Source: an uncultured Porphyromonadaceae bacterium (GTDB taxonomy: Bacteria > Bacteroidota > Bacteroidia > Bacteroidales > Muribaculaceae). Taken from it: a DNA stretch of 13,387 nt. The position numbers were made by a program, and so were the translations under genes. The stretch is taken from NCBI GenBank assembly GCA_947176615.1, contig CAMWRO010000051.1:1-13387 (forward strand), in the 5' to 3' direction. The notes beneath the pieces were generated by a model. The model saw nothing but the letters and a program-made list of their open reading frames with translations, was not told the origin of the DNA and made no database searches. Below are positions 7,968 to 13,387 of this stretch, in pieces. Each line of letters opens with the position of its first letter. Within the stretch, counting starts at the first letter, position 1.

Positions 7968-9124
7968 CAGAATGCCTCGTTAATATTGAATATAAATCCC
8001 CATTCCCCTTTGCCAAAGCCTATGTCAAGACGGACATTGGTGCGTTTTTTGAACTCCCAGCGGTAGCCGATTCCGGCATTGGGCAGGATGTCTTTCCACT
8101 TGAAGTCTCTGAATTTTTCCATGATGCTTCCGGCTCCTAACCATACCACGGCTCCACTACGGCGATAGATGTGCTGCCGCAGCTCTACGGTTATGTCGGC
8201 GGCAATCTTGTCGCGGTAACGGCCTTCATAGTAGCCGCGCATTGTGTGGCTGCCTCCGAGTGATGGCAAAAGCCCCCACGGGGTGTGGCCCGAGGTGTAG
8301 TCCAAATGGGCGCGTGACGCTATCACGCCGCCTTTCCAGACTGTGGTATAGTTGTTTATCCCGATTTCAGTGGCAGTGAAGTTGTAATTGCCGTTGAAAA
8401 GAAACCGTGGATAAAAACGCTGGTCAATCTGTATGAACCATCCGCTGTAAGGATCGGTGAGATGGTCACGGGTGTCATAACGCGCTGTCATACCGATGCC
8501 ATAGCTGTTGGTGGAGCGTGATTCTCCTTCCCAGAGATATTCGTTGGCTTTGATGTCTGACGCGCGGATAAAATTATACTCGGCTGTCGGGCCCATATAT
8601 ATGTGTCGGCCTATGCGCCACAGGTAGTCAGCGTTGATTGTGAAACGCAGATCCTTGTAAGAGGTCTTGTTCTTGTCGCGGCTGTTATATGTGTAGCCTA
8701 TTCCCCAAAAGTAAGTTGTGAACGATGACAGATATATGTCATAGTTTATGCGGCGGGTGTCACGCGGGAAGATGTGGGAACCACGGATGCCTATCATGTA
8801 GAATCCTGCCGTAGAGATGTCTCCGTAGAGGGAGAAATTGGATGGGTACAGAGTCGTGTCGGAGGGGTCGGTGCTGTATATCCCGGCAGCGACAAGTCCG
8901 ATGCCGAATTTTGTGTCGCTTGAGTAATGTGGACCGCCGATTATACTGAAATCGGGTTTGCGGGTTAGCTCGTGCTTGTTGGCAGAGCCGAAATAGTCAA
9001 TGATTTTTGTGACAATATTGCGTTTTGTGCCTGTCAGGGAGTCGCAGGTCCCGTCATGTTCCGCAGCCGACAGCGAAATGCTCGAAACCAGTACTGTAAA
9101 CAGTCCGGTAAGAAGTCGTTGCAT
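7967..9124 (-). CDS. BamA/Omp85-family outer-membrane beta-barrel protein
   Basis: I chose ATG 9124, giving 385 residues that begin with a clean signal peptide, MQRLLTGLFTVLVSSISLSA, and predicted cleavage near AAEHD. An ATG 27 bases upstream would add nine polar residues in front of it and is less likely. The mature part is a run of alternating, aromatic-rich beta strands typical of the Bac_surface_Ag (Omp85) barrel. LLPSLGGSHTMRGYYEGRYRD (about 285-305) resembles the conserved loop-6 RGF/RGY element, and the chain ends in Phe, the usual signal for barrel assembly. No POTRA repeats fit into the short N-terminal part, so this is a barrel-only relative, not the essential BamA. Its stop overlaps the start of the phosphoethanolamine transferase gene. 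The cargo or function of such short Omp85 proteins is unknown. Confidence 0.8.
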   Translation of the reverse strand: MQRLLTGLFTVLVSSISLSAAEHDGTCDSLTGTKRNIVTKIIDYFGSANKHELTRKPDFSIIGGPHYSSDTKFGIGLVAAGIYSTDPSDTTLYPSNFSLYGDISTAGFYMIGIRGSHIFPRDTRRINYDIYLSSFTTYFWGIGYTYNSRDKNKTSYKDLRFTINADYLWRIGRHIYMGPTAEYNFIRASDIKANEYLWEGESRSTNSYGIGMTARYDTRDHLTDPYSGWFIQIDQRFYPRFLFNGNYNFTATEIGINNYTTVWKGGVIASRAHLDYTSGHTPWGLLPSLGGSHTMRGYYEGRYRDKIAADITVELRQHIYRRSGAVVWLGAGSIMEKFRDFKWKDILPNAGIGYRWEFKKRTNVRLDIGFGKGEWGFIFNINEAF

Positions 9125-9209
9125 AATATGTCGAGTGTCGGCAGGAAACATTTAGCGATGAAAATATGTTAGTAAATTAACTTGGCCAAAAGAATGAATC
9201 TTTTCCTAT

Positions 9210-9229
9210 CAAAACGTTTTGCAAAGTTA
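9210..9229 (-). promoter_or_regulatory. Putative -7 box and 12-bp palindrome before the barrel-eptA operon
   Basis: TAACTTTG on the minus strand (9229-9222) matches the Bacteroidetes -7 box. No convincing TTTG lies 19-21 bases upstream. CAAAACGTTTTG (9210-9221) is a perfect 12-bp palindrome that abuts the box and would cover the transcription start, so it could be an operator. The leader before ATG 9124 would be about 90 nt. Confidence 0.4.
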
Positions 9230-9345
9230 ATAAGTTTTTATTTCAGGAGGATTCTGCTATATTTCGCCAAGGTTAGTCTATATGTTATATAATTATGCTG
9301 TTTAAGATAAAATAGCGATTTTTGCTGCTCAAACCACGACACATT

Positions 9346-10299
9346 ATGAACAGGATTTCACTATTTGCCGCGACTGTGTTGATTGCAGTTTCCGCTCAGT
9401 CGCAAAGACTCGAAAAAATCAAATATGGTGATTTCAACCAATGGGTCACCCGCACTATACACGAGTCAGCAGTAATCGGCGGTCACGACAAAACCATATA
9501 CGAGATTGGCCCTGCCGCAACGATTGACGGAAACAAGGCTTATTACCCTGTCGGAGGATCGCCTTGGGCTACGAGCAATGTCTATGCTAAAGTATCAGGT
9601 GTGACCAAAGGGTCAAATGCGGTTTTTCCTCACGACCGCGGTGGCGGTAATAAGTGTGCGAAACTGTCCACCCTCATGGAACGGGTCAAGGTGCTTGGAC
9701 TGATTAATATGGATGTGATGGTGGCCGGCTCGATTTTCCTCGGACAGATGTATGAACCCGTAACAAGTACAAAAAATCCATATTCCAAAATGGATATGGG
9801 AGTCGCATATACAAGGCGTCCTCGGGCACTGGTGTTTGATTATAAGGTTGATATGCCCGCGACCAACACCCGGGTAAAGTCTTCGGGTTTTGGCAGTAAG
9901 AAAACATTGCCCGGCCATGATGACGCAGTCGTTTTCGTCTTTCTGCAACGCAGGTGGGAAGATGCCGAAGGCGGGTTGCACGCCAAGCGCGTGGGCACAG
10001 CCGGGAAACTTTTTACAACCTCATCGGGATGGGTAAACGGTTTTTCGTTACCGATTGTATATGGAAATGCGTCGGTTAAACCGGGATACGCCGGTTATCT
10101 CGGTCTGCGCAACGGCAACAATGTTTATTATGCCCGAAATTCCAAGGGGAAACTGGTCCCGGTGATAGAGGAGGGGTGGGATAATGAAAATGCCACGCCT
10201 ACCCATGTGATATTGATGATGTCGGCAGGAAACGGTGAACCCTATGTCGGAACCGAAGGGTTGAATCTCTATGTCGACAACGTGGCTTTTAAGTTGTAA
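9346..10299 (+). CDS. Secreted PCMD-domain (putative carbohydrate metabolism domain) protein
   Basis: The chosen start ATG 9346 gives 317 residues with an N-terminal signal peptide, MNRISLFAATVLIAVSAQS, and no lipobox cysteine. It is therefore predicted to be secreted or periplasmic, not a lipoprotein. A TTG 24 bases upstream is in frame but gives a charged extension before the signal peptide. The body resembles the PCMD domain (PF13201). It shows a beta-rich fold with GSNAV, the segment VAGSIFLGQMYEP, a RPRALVFDYKVDMP strand and the closing LNLYVDNVAFKL. PCMD proteins are common in Bacteroidetes and presumed to bind or process carbohydrate, but no activity has been assigned with certainty. 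It stands alone, diverging from the barrel-eptA operon and converging on DUF2007. No clear promoter was found in front of it. Confidence 0.68.
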   Translation: MNRISLFAATVLIAVSAQSQRLEKIKYGDFNQWVTRTIHESAVIGGHDKTIYEIGPAATIDGNKAYYPVGGSPWATSNVYAKVSGVTKGSNAVFPHDRGGGNKCAKLSTLMERVKVLGLINMDVMVAGSIFLGQMYEPVTSTKNPYSKMDMGVAYTRRPRALVFDYKVDMPATNTRVKSSGFGSKKTLPGHDDAVVFVFLQRRWEDAEGGLHAKRVGTAGKLFTTSSGWVNGFSLPIVYGNASVKPGYAGYLGLRNGNNVYYARNSKGKLVPVIEEGWDNENATPTHVILMMSAGNGEPYVGTEGLNLYVDNVAFKL

Positions 10300-10308
10300 T
10301 AACAGGTT

Positions 10309-10542
10309 CTAATCATCATGCGCGCCAAGCAACTGCTTGGCGCGTTCTGCGTCCGGTGAAGCCACTACGAGGTTGACCGAGCCAAAGCCTAACGAGCCGA
10401 AAGCGATGGGGTAGACGCTTGATGAAGTCGAGTTGTCGATAAATGATTCAATGCCGTTGTTGGCCAGCATGCCTTGGGCGATTGATGCTTCAGCGGCAGT
10501 CGGGAATACCGCCACTGATACCATTCTGTTGTTATCGTTCAT
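10309..10542 (-). CDS. DUF2007 domain small protein
   Basis: This 77-residue protein matches the DUF2007 (putative signal-transducing protein) pattern. A first strand VSVAVFPTAAEASIAQGMLANNGI, typical of a ferredoxin-like alpha-beta unit, is followed by ESFIDN and then VNLVVASPDAERAKQLLG. Members are often found as short stand-alone proteins or N-terminal domains, and their biochemical role is unknown. It begins 4 bp after the mltG stop and is almost certainly in the same operon. Its last codons contain a GC-rich perfect hairpin (10321-10344) that may also act on the converging PCMD transcript. Confidence 0.85.
   Translation of the reverse strand: MNDNNRMVSVAVFPTAAEASIAQGMLANNGIESFIDNSTSSSVYPIAFGSLGFGSVNLVVASPDAERAKQLLGAHDD
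10321..10344. terminator. Hairpin inside the DUF2007 3' end, possible terminator
   Basis: CGCGCCAAGC (10321-10330), loop AACT, then GCTTGGCGCG (10335-10344) form a perfect 10-bp GC-rich stem, 22 bases beyond the PCMD stop. No U-run follows on the plus strand, so it is at best a weak or factor-assisted terminator for the converging transcript. It encodes the AKQLLG segment on the minus strand. Confidence 0.35.
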
Positions 10543-10546
10543 GAGA

Positions 10547-11629
10547 TTAGTGAATATTACGCCGGTTTAGCTCCGCTTGATAACGTCGGGCGTTGGCTTT
10601 GTGGGTTTCGTAATCTACGGCAAAGTTGTGATAGCCTGAGAAATCCTCGCGGGCACACATGTATATGTAGTTGTGTCGTGGAGCGTCGAGGACGGCATCG
10701 ATTGTTGCTGCATCGGGGATGCGTATCGGTCCCGGGGGCAATCCGGTTACATGATAAGTGTTGTATGGGGATTTTATTGCGATATGTGTTGCATTTAACC
10801 GTCGGATGGAAAAATCTCCGGTGGCAAATTTTACAGTCGGGTCGGCTTGCAGTTTCATCCCTTTATGCAGTCGGTTAAGGTAGAGCCGGGCAACAACGGG
10901 ACGCTCGTCGCGTTTGGCTGTTTCTTCTTCTACGATTGATGCAAGGGTTGCGGCTTGGACAGGGGTTATGCCCTCGGCCTCGGCCTTAGCAAGACGTTCC
11001 GGTGTCCAGAACCGTTTATGGTAGCCGAGAAGGCGGCGCACAACGTTGTCGGGAGAGGCCGACCAGTAAAATTCATAGCTGTCAGGGAGAAACAATGCCG
11101 GAAATTCTTCACGGGAGTAGCCGCTGTCGAGCAGCACTTTGTCACATGATTCAAGAAATTCCTCGGGTGAGCACTGAAGGTTGCGGGTCAGTTTGCGTGC
11201 CATGTCCTTCATTGTGCGCGAGGCATTGAACGACACCTTTACCGGGGTCTGTTGTCCGCGCTGGATGCGGCGGCTGATAGAAAGCGCGCTTTCTCCCGAT
11301 TCAATTTTATACGCGCCACGGTTGCGGTGCGGGTCGCCGCCAAGCGTAGACCAGATTAGGTACACGCGGTTTCCCATAGGGGAGCCGAGATGGGCCTTCA
11401 GCGAGTCTTTAACCGACGCCTTGGTCGCATCGGCGGGAATGTATATCCACTCGTCGCTGCCGTTGTAGCTCTTGAACACAAACATGGTCATGCAGCCGAT
11501 AAGAACAACTACCGACAAGGTCACAATAAGGATTGCAAGGGTGTAGTTTTTCCCCGCTGATTTTTTATTTCTTTTGCCTTTACGACGCGGGGCAGCTTTG
11601 CCTTTGGGTTTCTCTTGTTTCGTTTCCAT
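10547..11629 (-). CDS. mltG: Endolytic transglycosylase MltG (YceG family)
   Basis: I chose ATG 11629, giving 360 residues starting METKQEKPKG. A GTG- or ATG-led extension of 31 residues upstream lacks a sensible N-terminus. A basic cytoplasmic tail (residues 5-28) is followed by one membrane helix (about 30-53), placing the rest in the periplasm. The LysM-like region (about 105-125) precedes the catalytic domain. The motif ASIVEEET (230-237) carries the catalytic Glu (E234, equivalent to E218 of E. coli MltG). RLYLNRLHKGMKLQADPTV (248-266) and SPYNTYHVTGLPPGPI (287-302) are also diagnostic. MltG cuts nascent glycan strands and so fixes their length. A TAAATTTG sequence at 11642-11635 on the minus strand resembles a -7 box but would make the message almost leaderless. 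The gene is followed by DUF2007. Confidence 0.94.
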   Translation of the reverse strand: METKQEKPKGKAAPRRKGKRNKKSAGKNYTLAILIVTLSVVVLIGCMTMFVFKSYNGSDEWIYIPADATKASVKDSLKAHLGSPMGNRVYLIWSTLGGDPHRNRGAYKIESGESALSISRRIQRGQQTPVKVSFNASRTMKDMARKLTRNLQCSPEEFLESCDKVLLDSGYSREEFPALFLPDSYEFYWSASPDNVVRRLLGYHKRFWTPERLAKAEAEGITPVQAATLASIVEEETAKRDERPVVARLYLNRLHKGMKLQADPTVKFATGDFSIRRLNATHIAIKSPYNTYHVTGLPPGPIRIPDAATIDAVLDAPRHNYIYMCAREDFSGYHNFAVDYETHKANARRYQAELNRRNIH

Positions 11630-11725
11630 GAGTGCAAATTTACATATAAACGTTGAGATTCCTGCATTGACAAAATAAAAAAGCGGACACACTGATAATA
11701 TTTTTGAGTCTTTAACGGTCAAACA

Positions 11726-11757
11726 CTTGTGAAATTTGTTATAAAGTTGTACCTTTG
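11726..11757 (+). promoter_or_regulatory. Bacteroidetes-type promoter of the GNAT pair
   Basis: CTTG (11726-11729) is separated by 20 bases from TACCTTTG (11750-11757), fitting the TTTG-N19-21-TAnnTTTG pattern except for the first T. The predicted start lies near 11763, leaving a leader of about 23 nt before the ATG at 11786. Confidence 0.55.
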
Positions 11758-11785
11758 AAAGATATTATATAAAAACTTCTGCTTT

Positions 11786-11944
11786 ATGGCACGACCGATT
11801 AAAGAAACCCCCGAACTTCGAGGGAACGATGCGGTGAGATTTGAAACACTTATCTCCACCCCAAAACCTGTGTCCAAAGAGGAGAAGGAACGTGCCCGCA
11901 AGGCTTATGAAGTAATGAAATCCATAAGCAATTTCCAGTGGTGA
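11786..11944 (+). CDS. Small MARPIKETP-type protein, candidate antitoxin
   Basis: The ATG at 11786 opens a 52-residue frame ending TGA 11942-11944: MARPIKETPELRGNDAVRFE, then TLISTPKPVSKEEKERARKA, then YEVMKSISNFQW. Short charged proteins beginning with this basic MARPIKETP motif are, to my knowledge, frequent partners of GNAT or other toxin genes in Bacteroidales, but I cannot confirm the family here. No ribbon-helix-helix or helix-turn-helix is clear. The central basic/acidic stretch (about 30-45) is predicted helical. It sits behind a good promoter and directly in front of a TacT-like acetyltransferase, with the GTG at 11941 overlapping its stop (GTGA). The size, order and spacing are what is expected of an antitoxin in a two-gene toxin-antitoxin operon. 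The gene itself is well supported; the role is inferred. Confidence 0.72.
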   Translation: MARPIKETPELRGNDAVRFETLISTPKPVSKEEKERARKAYEVMKSISNFQW

Positions 11945-11960
11945 AAATTGATTTCAGCAA

Positions 11961-12482
11961 GTGCGACAGTTCCAACTCACAGAGGACTCCGACATAAAGC
12001 CGTTCAAATGCGCTGATGGCGATTTGAACGATTTTCTTTTTGAAGTCGCAAAGCATTTTCAAAGAGAACTTATGGCTGTGACTTATTTGCTCGAATATAT
12101 GGAGCAGAATAAGACCGCAGCCTATTTCAGTTTGCTTGCTGACAAAATTATATTCAATCCTGATGAAAAAGGCGTTTGGAATAAACTTAATCGCAATATT
12201 CCAAACTCCAAACGTCGCAGAAGTTATCCCGCAGTAAAAGTTGGTCGCCTTGCTGTGAATGAAAATTATTCCGGTCAAGGTCTTGGGACATTCATACTTG
12301 ACAACATCAAGTATGCATTCTCTAATGTAAAGCGTCTTGGTTGCCGCTTTATTACGGTAGATGCTCTGAAAACTGCCGTGCCGTTTTATGAACGTAACGG
12401 CTTTCAATGTATAACAGAATCAGACAAGGACGAAGAAACACGCCTAATGTTCTTCGACCTTAAAAATTTCATAACAGAATGA
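11961..12482 (+). CDS. GNAT family N-acetyltransferase, TacT-like toxin candidate
   Basis: From GTG 11961 the frame encodes 173 residues. The N-terminal FKCADGDLNDFLFEVAKHFQ is the entry helix seen in toxin-type GNATs. The core KVGRLAVNENYSGQGLG (93-109) is the acetyl-CoA pyrophosphate-binding motif (G105, G107, G109). DALKTAVPFYERNGF (134-148) carries the conserved tyrosine (Y143) that acts as general acid. TacT and AtaT enzymes of this kind acetylate the amino group of aminoacyl-tRNA and stop translation; this protein resembles them but the substrate is not proven. An alternative start, GTG 11941, overlaps the previous stop by 4 bp but is in a different frame. Its reading VKIDFSK would join VRQFQLTEDS if one base were added near 11960, so the 5' end may be frameshifted. 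The gene is more AT-rich than its left-hand neighbours, consistent with acquisition. Confidence 0.82.
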   Translation: MRQFQLTEDSDIKPFKCADGDLNDFLFEVAKHFQRELMAVTYLLEYMEQNKTAAYFSLLADKIIFNPDEKGVWNKLNRNIPNSKRRRSYPAVKVGRLAVNENYSGQGLGTFILDNIKYAFSNVKRLGCRFITVDALKTAVPFYERNGFQCITESDKDEETRLMFFDLKNFITE

Positions 12483-12538
12483 TGTCTATGAAATAAATCT
12501 TTCACAGACACATAGATAAAAAGTGTTAGCTTTATTCT

Positions 12539-12660
12539 TGCTTCCTAAAAATCGGCAAAATTTCAAGAAGCAGTCAAGAGTAAAAGTTGAGGCTCACGCT
12601 TATAGCGTGGGCTTTTACTCGTTAATGACTGCAAGGTGTTTGCCGATGCCGTAGGAAGCA
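12539..12660. repeat. 122-nt nested inverted repeat able to fold into a long multi-stem hairpin
   Basis: Five helices are nested in register. TGCTTCCTA 12539-12547 pairs with 12652-12660, ATCGGCAAA 12551-12559 with 12639-12647, and GCAGTCA 12570-12576 with 12626-12632. GAGTAAAA 12578-12585 pairs with 12613-12620, and GCTCACGCT 12592-12600 with 12604-12612 (one G-U) around a TAT loop. About 42 base pairs are formed, with internal loops of 3/4, 10/6, 1/5 and 5/0 bases. It lies between the GNAT gene and the S41 remnant and may be a structured RNA, a small palindromic element, or an inverted copy of part of the peptidase gene. A weak -7-like TAGCTTTA (12527-12534) precedes it. Confidence 0.75.
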
Positions 12661-12928
12661 TTGTGCGGTCACGATGAAAAATCTTGGATTGGCTACATTA
12701 GTGGGAACTCATACTATCGGAGTTGTTTCACACCCTCGTTACTTTGATTTACCTAACGGTTATAGCTATGGGTTATCAACATGGGCATATTTTAATCCCG
12801 ATGGAACAGGCATCATAGAAACTGGTATTATTATTCCTGATGTAGAGATTAAGTACACAGTTGATGATTTGATTAACCATAAAGACTCTCAACTCGCCAA
12901 AGCCGTTGAAATATTGAAGCAAAAGTAA
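12606..12928 (+). pseudogene. S41-family peptidase remnant, truncated and frameshifted
   Basis: The 84-codon frame from ATG 12674 encodes MKNLGLATLVGTHTIG, LPNGYSYGLSTWAYFNPDGT, ETGIIIPDVEIKYTVDDLIN and KDSQLAKAVEILKQK. This is the characteristic C-terminal end of S41 (C-terminal-processing/tricorn-like) peptidases. Just upstream, in another frame, 12606-12650 reads RGLLLVNDCKVFADA, which fits the strand and turn that normally precede this segment. A net shift of two bases near 12651-12661 would join the two. The N-terminal 250-400 residues expected of the family, including a recognisable Ser-Ala-x-Glu active site, are absent. I read it as a decayed gene whose 5' part was lost when the region was rearranged. 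Its start is approximate. The ATG could in principle yield a short peptide, but it would be inactive as a protease. Confidence 0.62.
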
Positions 12929-13008
12929 GTTTAGAAACCTCGGCTGCCTCGCAGGTTAAAATGATTATAGAATTTGAGGGGAAAGTTGGCGATTATTGGT
13001 GAAAAATT

Positions 13009-13046
13009 AGTAAGTTTGTTCTTTAAATCAATAGAACAAACTTACT
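13009..13046 (+). promoter_or_regulatory. Perfect 14-bp dyad over the promoter and leader of the ArnT-like gene
   Basis: AGTAAGTTTGTTCT (13009-13022) is the exact reverse complement of 13033-13046, with a 10-base A/T loop. The left arm contains TAAGTTTG (13011-13018), a match to the TAnnTTTG -7 box, with a possible TTG at 12986-12988 (22 bases upstream). The right arm ends one base before the ATG at 13048. It could be an operator or an mRNA hairpin that hides the start. Confidence 0.65.
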
Positions 13047-13047
13047 T

Positions 13048-13387
13048 ATGCGCCGAATATTCTTTTTTATGACACTTTTGGTTCTCGTGGTCATGTTTGT
13101 GCCGTGGCTTGGGGATACGCTTTTCAATACCAAGGGTGAACCACGCGAGGCTGTCGTGGCTGTCTCGATGATTAACAGCGGAAACTATATATTGCCCGAG
13201 AGCTGTGGTGGAGACATCCCTTACAAGCCTCCGTTTCTTGCATGGCTCATTGTTGCCGCGTCGTGGCTCACAGGTGGTGTGACCGAGTTTTCGTCGCGTC
13301 TGCCGAGTGCTGTCGCAACGATTCTGATGGCTATGGGCGGTTATTGCTTTGTCAGAAAGTATTCCCGTGATTTTAACGACATAATAG
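13048..13387 (+). CDS. ArnT-like GT39/PMT family membrane glycosyltransferase (3' end outside window)
   Basis: The frame opens at ATG 13048 and runs off the window after 113 codons. It begins MRRIFFFMTLLVLVVMFVPWLGD, a first membrane helix. The periplasmic loop LFNTKGEPREAVVAVSMINSGNYILPE follows, carrying the acidic GEPRE motif that in ArnT-type and PMT enzymes contains the catalytic aspartate/glutamate. Then come DIPYKPPFLAWLIVAASWLTGG (second helix) and SSRLPSAVATILMAMGGYCFV (third helix). This N-terminus matches family-39 glycosyltransferases, which move a sugar from undecaprenyl phosphate (L-Ara4N in ArnT) to lipid A, protein or glycan. The donor and acceptor cannot be told from this fragment. 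GC content returns to that of the left part of the window, and a perfect dyad covers its presumed promoter. Confidence 0.85.
   Translation, partial: MRRIFFFMTLLVLVVMFVPWLGDTLFNTKGEPREAVVAVSMINSGNYILPESCGGDIPYKPPFLAWLIVAASWLTGGVTEFSSRLPSAVATILMAMGGYCFVRKYSRDFNDII

Noticed and set aside
9322..9345. TTG start extending the PCMD protein by eight residues
   Set aside because: It adds MLLKPRHI in front of a normal signal peptide; the ATG at 9346 gives the standard N-terminus.
11630..11722. Upstream extension of MltG by 31 residues
   Set aside because: The extension runs through the intergenic region with a hydrophobic, Cys-rich stretch not seen in MltG; METKQ at 11629 gives the usual basic tail plus one membrane helix.
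12578..12620. Simple rho-independent terminator for the GNAT pair
   Set aside because: The inner stem could end transcription, but no U-run follows it and it is only the tip of a much longer nested structure.
12539..12660. Integron attC site
   Set aside because: The element has the size of an attC site, but no GTTRRRY core sites are found at the ends and no integron integrase or cassette array is nearby.

Overview
The window looks like a chromosomal segment of a Bacteroidales bacterium, most likely a Muribaculaceae-type gut commensal (the family level is inference). Signs of this are promoters of the Bacteroidetes form (TTTG/TTG, then 19-20 bases, then TAnnTTTG), starts without clear Shine-Dalgarno sites, a RapZ C-terminal domain placed next to a MurU-type nucleotidyltransferase, a PCMD-domain secreted protein, and a stand-alone ECF sigma factor. 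No tRNA, rRNA, CRISPR array or complete insertion sequence was seen.

Left part (1-5469, + strand). A RapZ-C domain reading frame with no visible start is followed, with an ATGA overlap, by a MurU-like sugar-1-phosphate nucleotidyltransferase. In Bacteroidetes this pair usually belongs to MurNAc recycling. An ABC-F ATPase follows 12 bp later. lepA (EF4) has its own good promoter and is followed 1 nt later by a small membrane PH-domain protein. A perfect 20-bp hairpin at 5470-5516 closes this run and the opposing sigma-factor gene.

Middle part (5538-9124, - strand). Reading leftward: a BamA/Omp85-like outer-membrane barrel, an overlapping EptA-type phosphoethanolamine transferase (both envelope functions), then an ECF sigma factor with its own predicted promoter over the stop codon of the transferase gene. 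A secreted PCMD-domain protein (9346-10299, +) diverges from this operon. It converges on the mltG-DUF2007 pair (10309-11629, -), which encodes the terminase of peptidoglycan glycan strands and a small protein.

Right part (11726-13387, + strand). This is a visibly more AT-rich accessory patch. A promoter drives a 52-residue charged protein and a TacT-like GNAT acetyltransferase, arranged like a toxin-antitoxin pair. After them comes a 122-nt nested inverted repeat whose right arm merges into a frameshifted, 5'-truncated S41 peptidase remnant. The window ends in the first 113 codons of an ArnT-like (GT39/PMT) membrane glycosyltransferase, preceded by a perfect 14-bp dyad overlapping its probable promoter. 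The GNAT pair, the folded element and the broken peptidase together look like a recombination hotspot and are the least ordinary part of the window.
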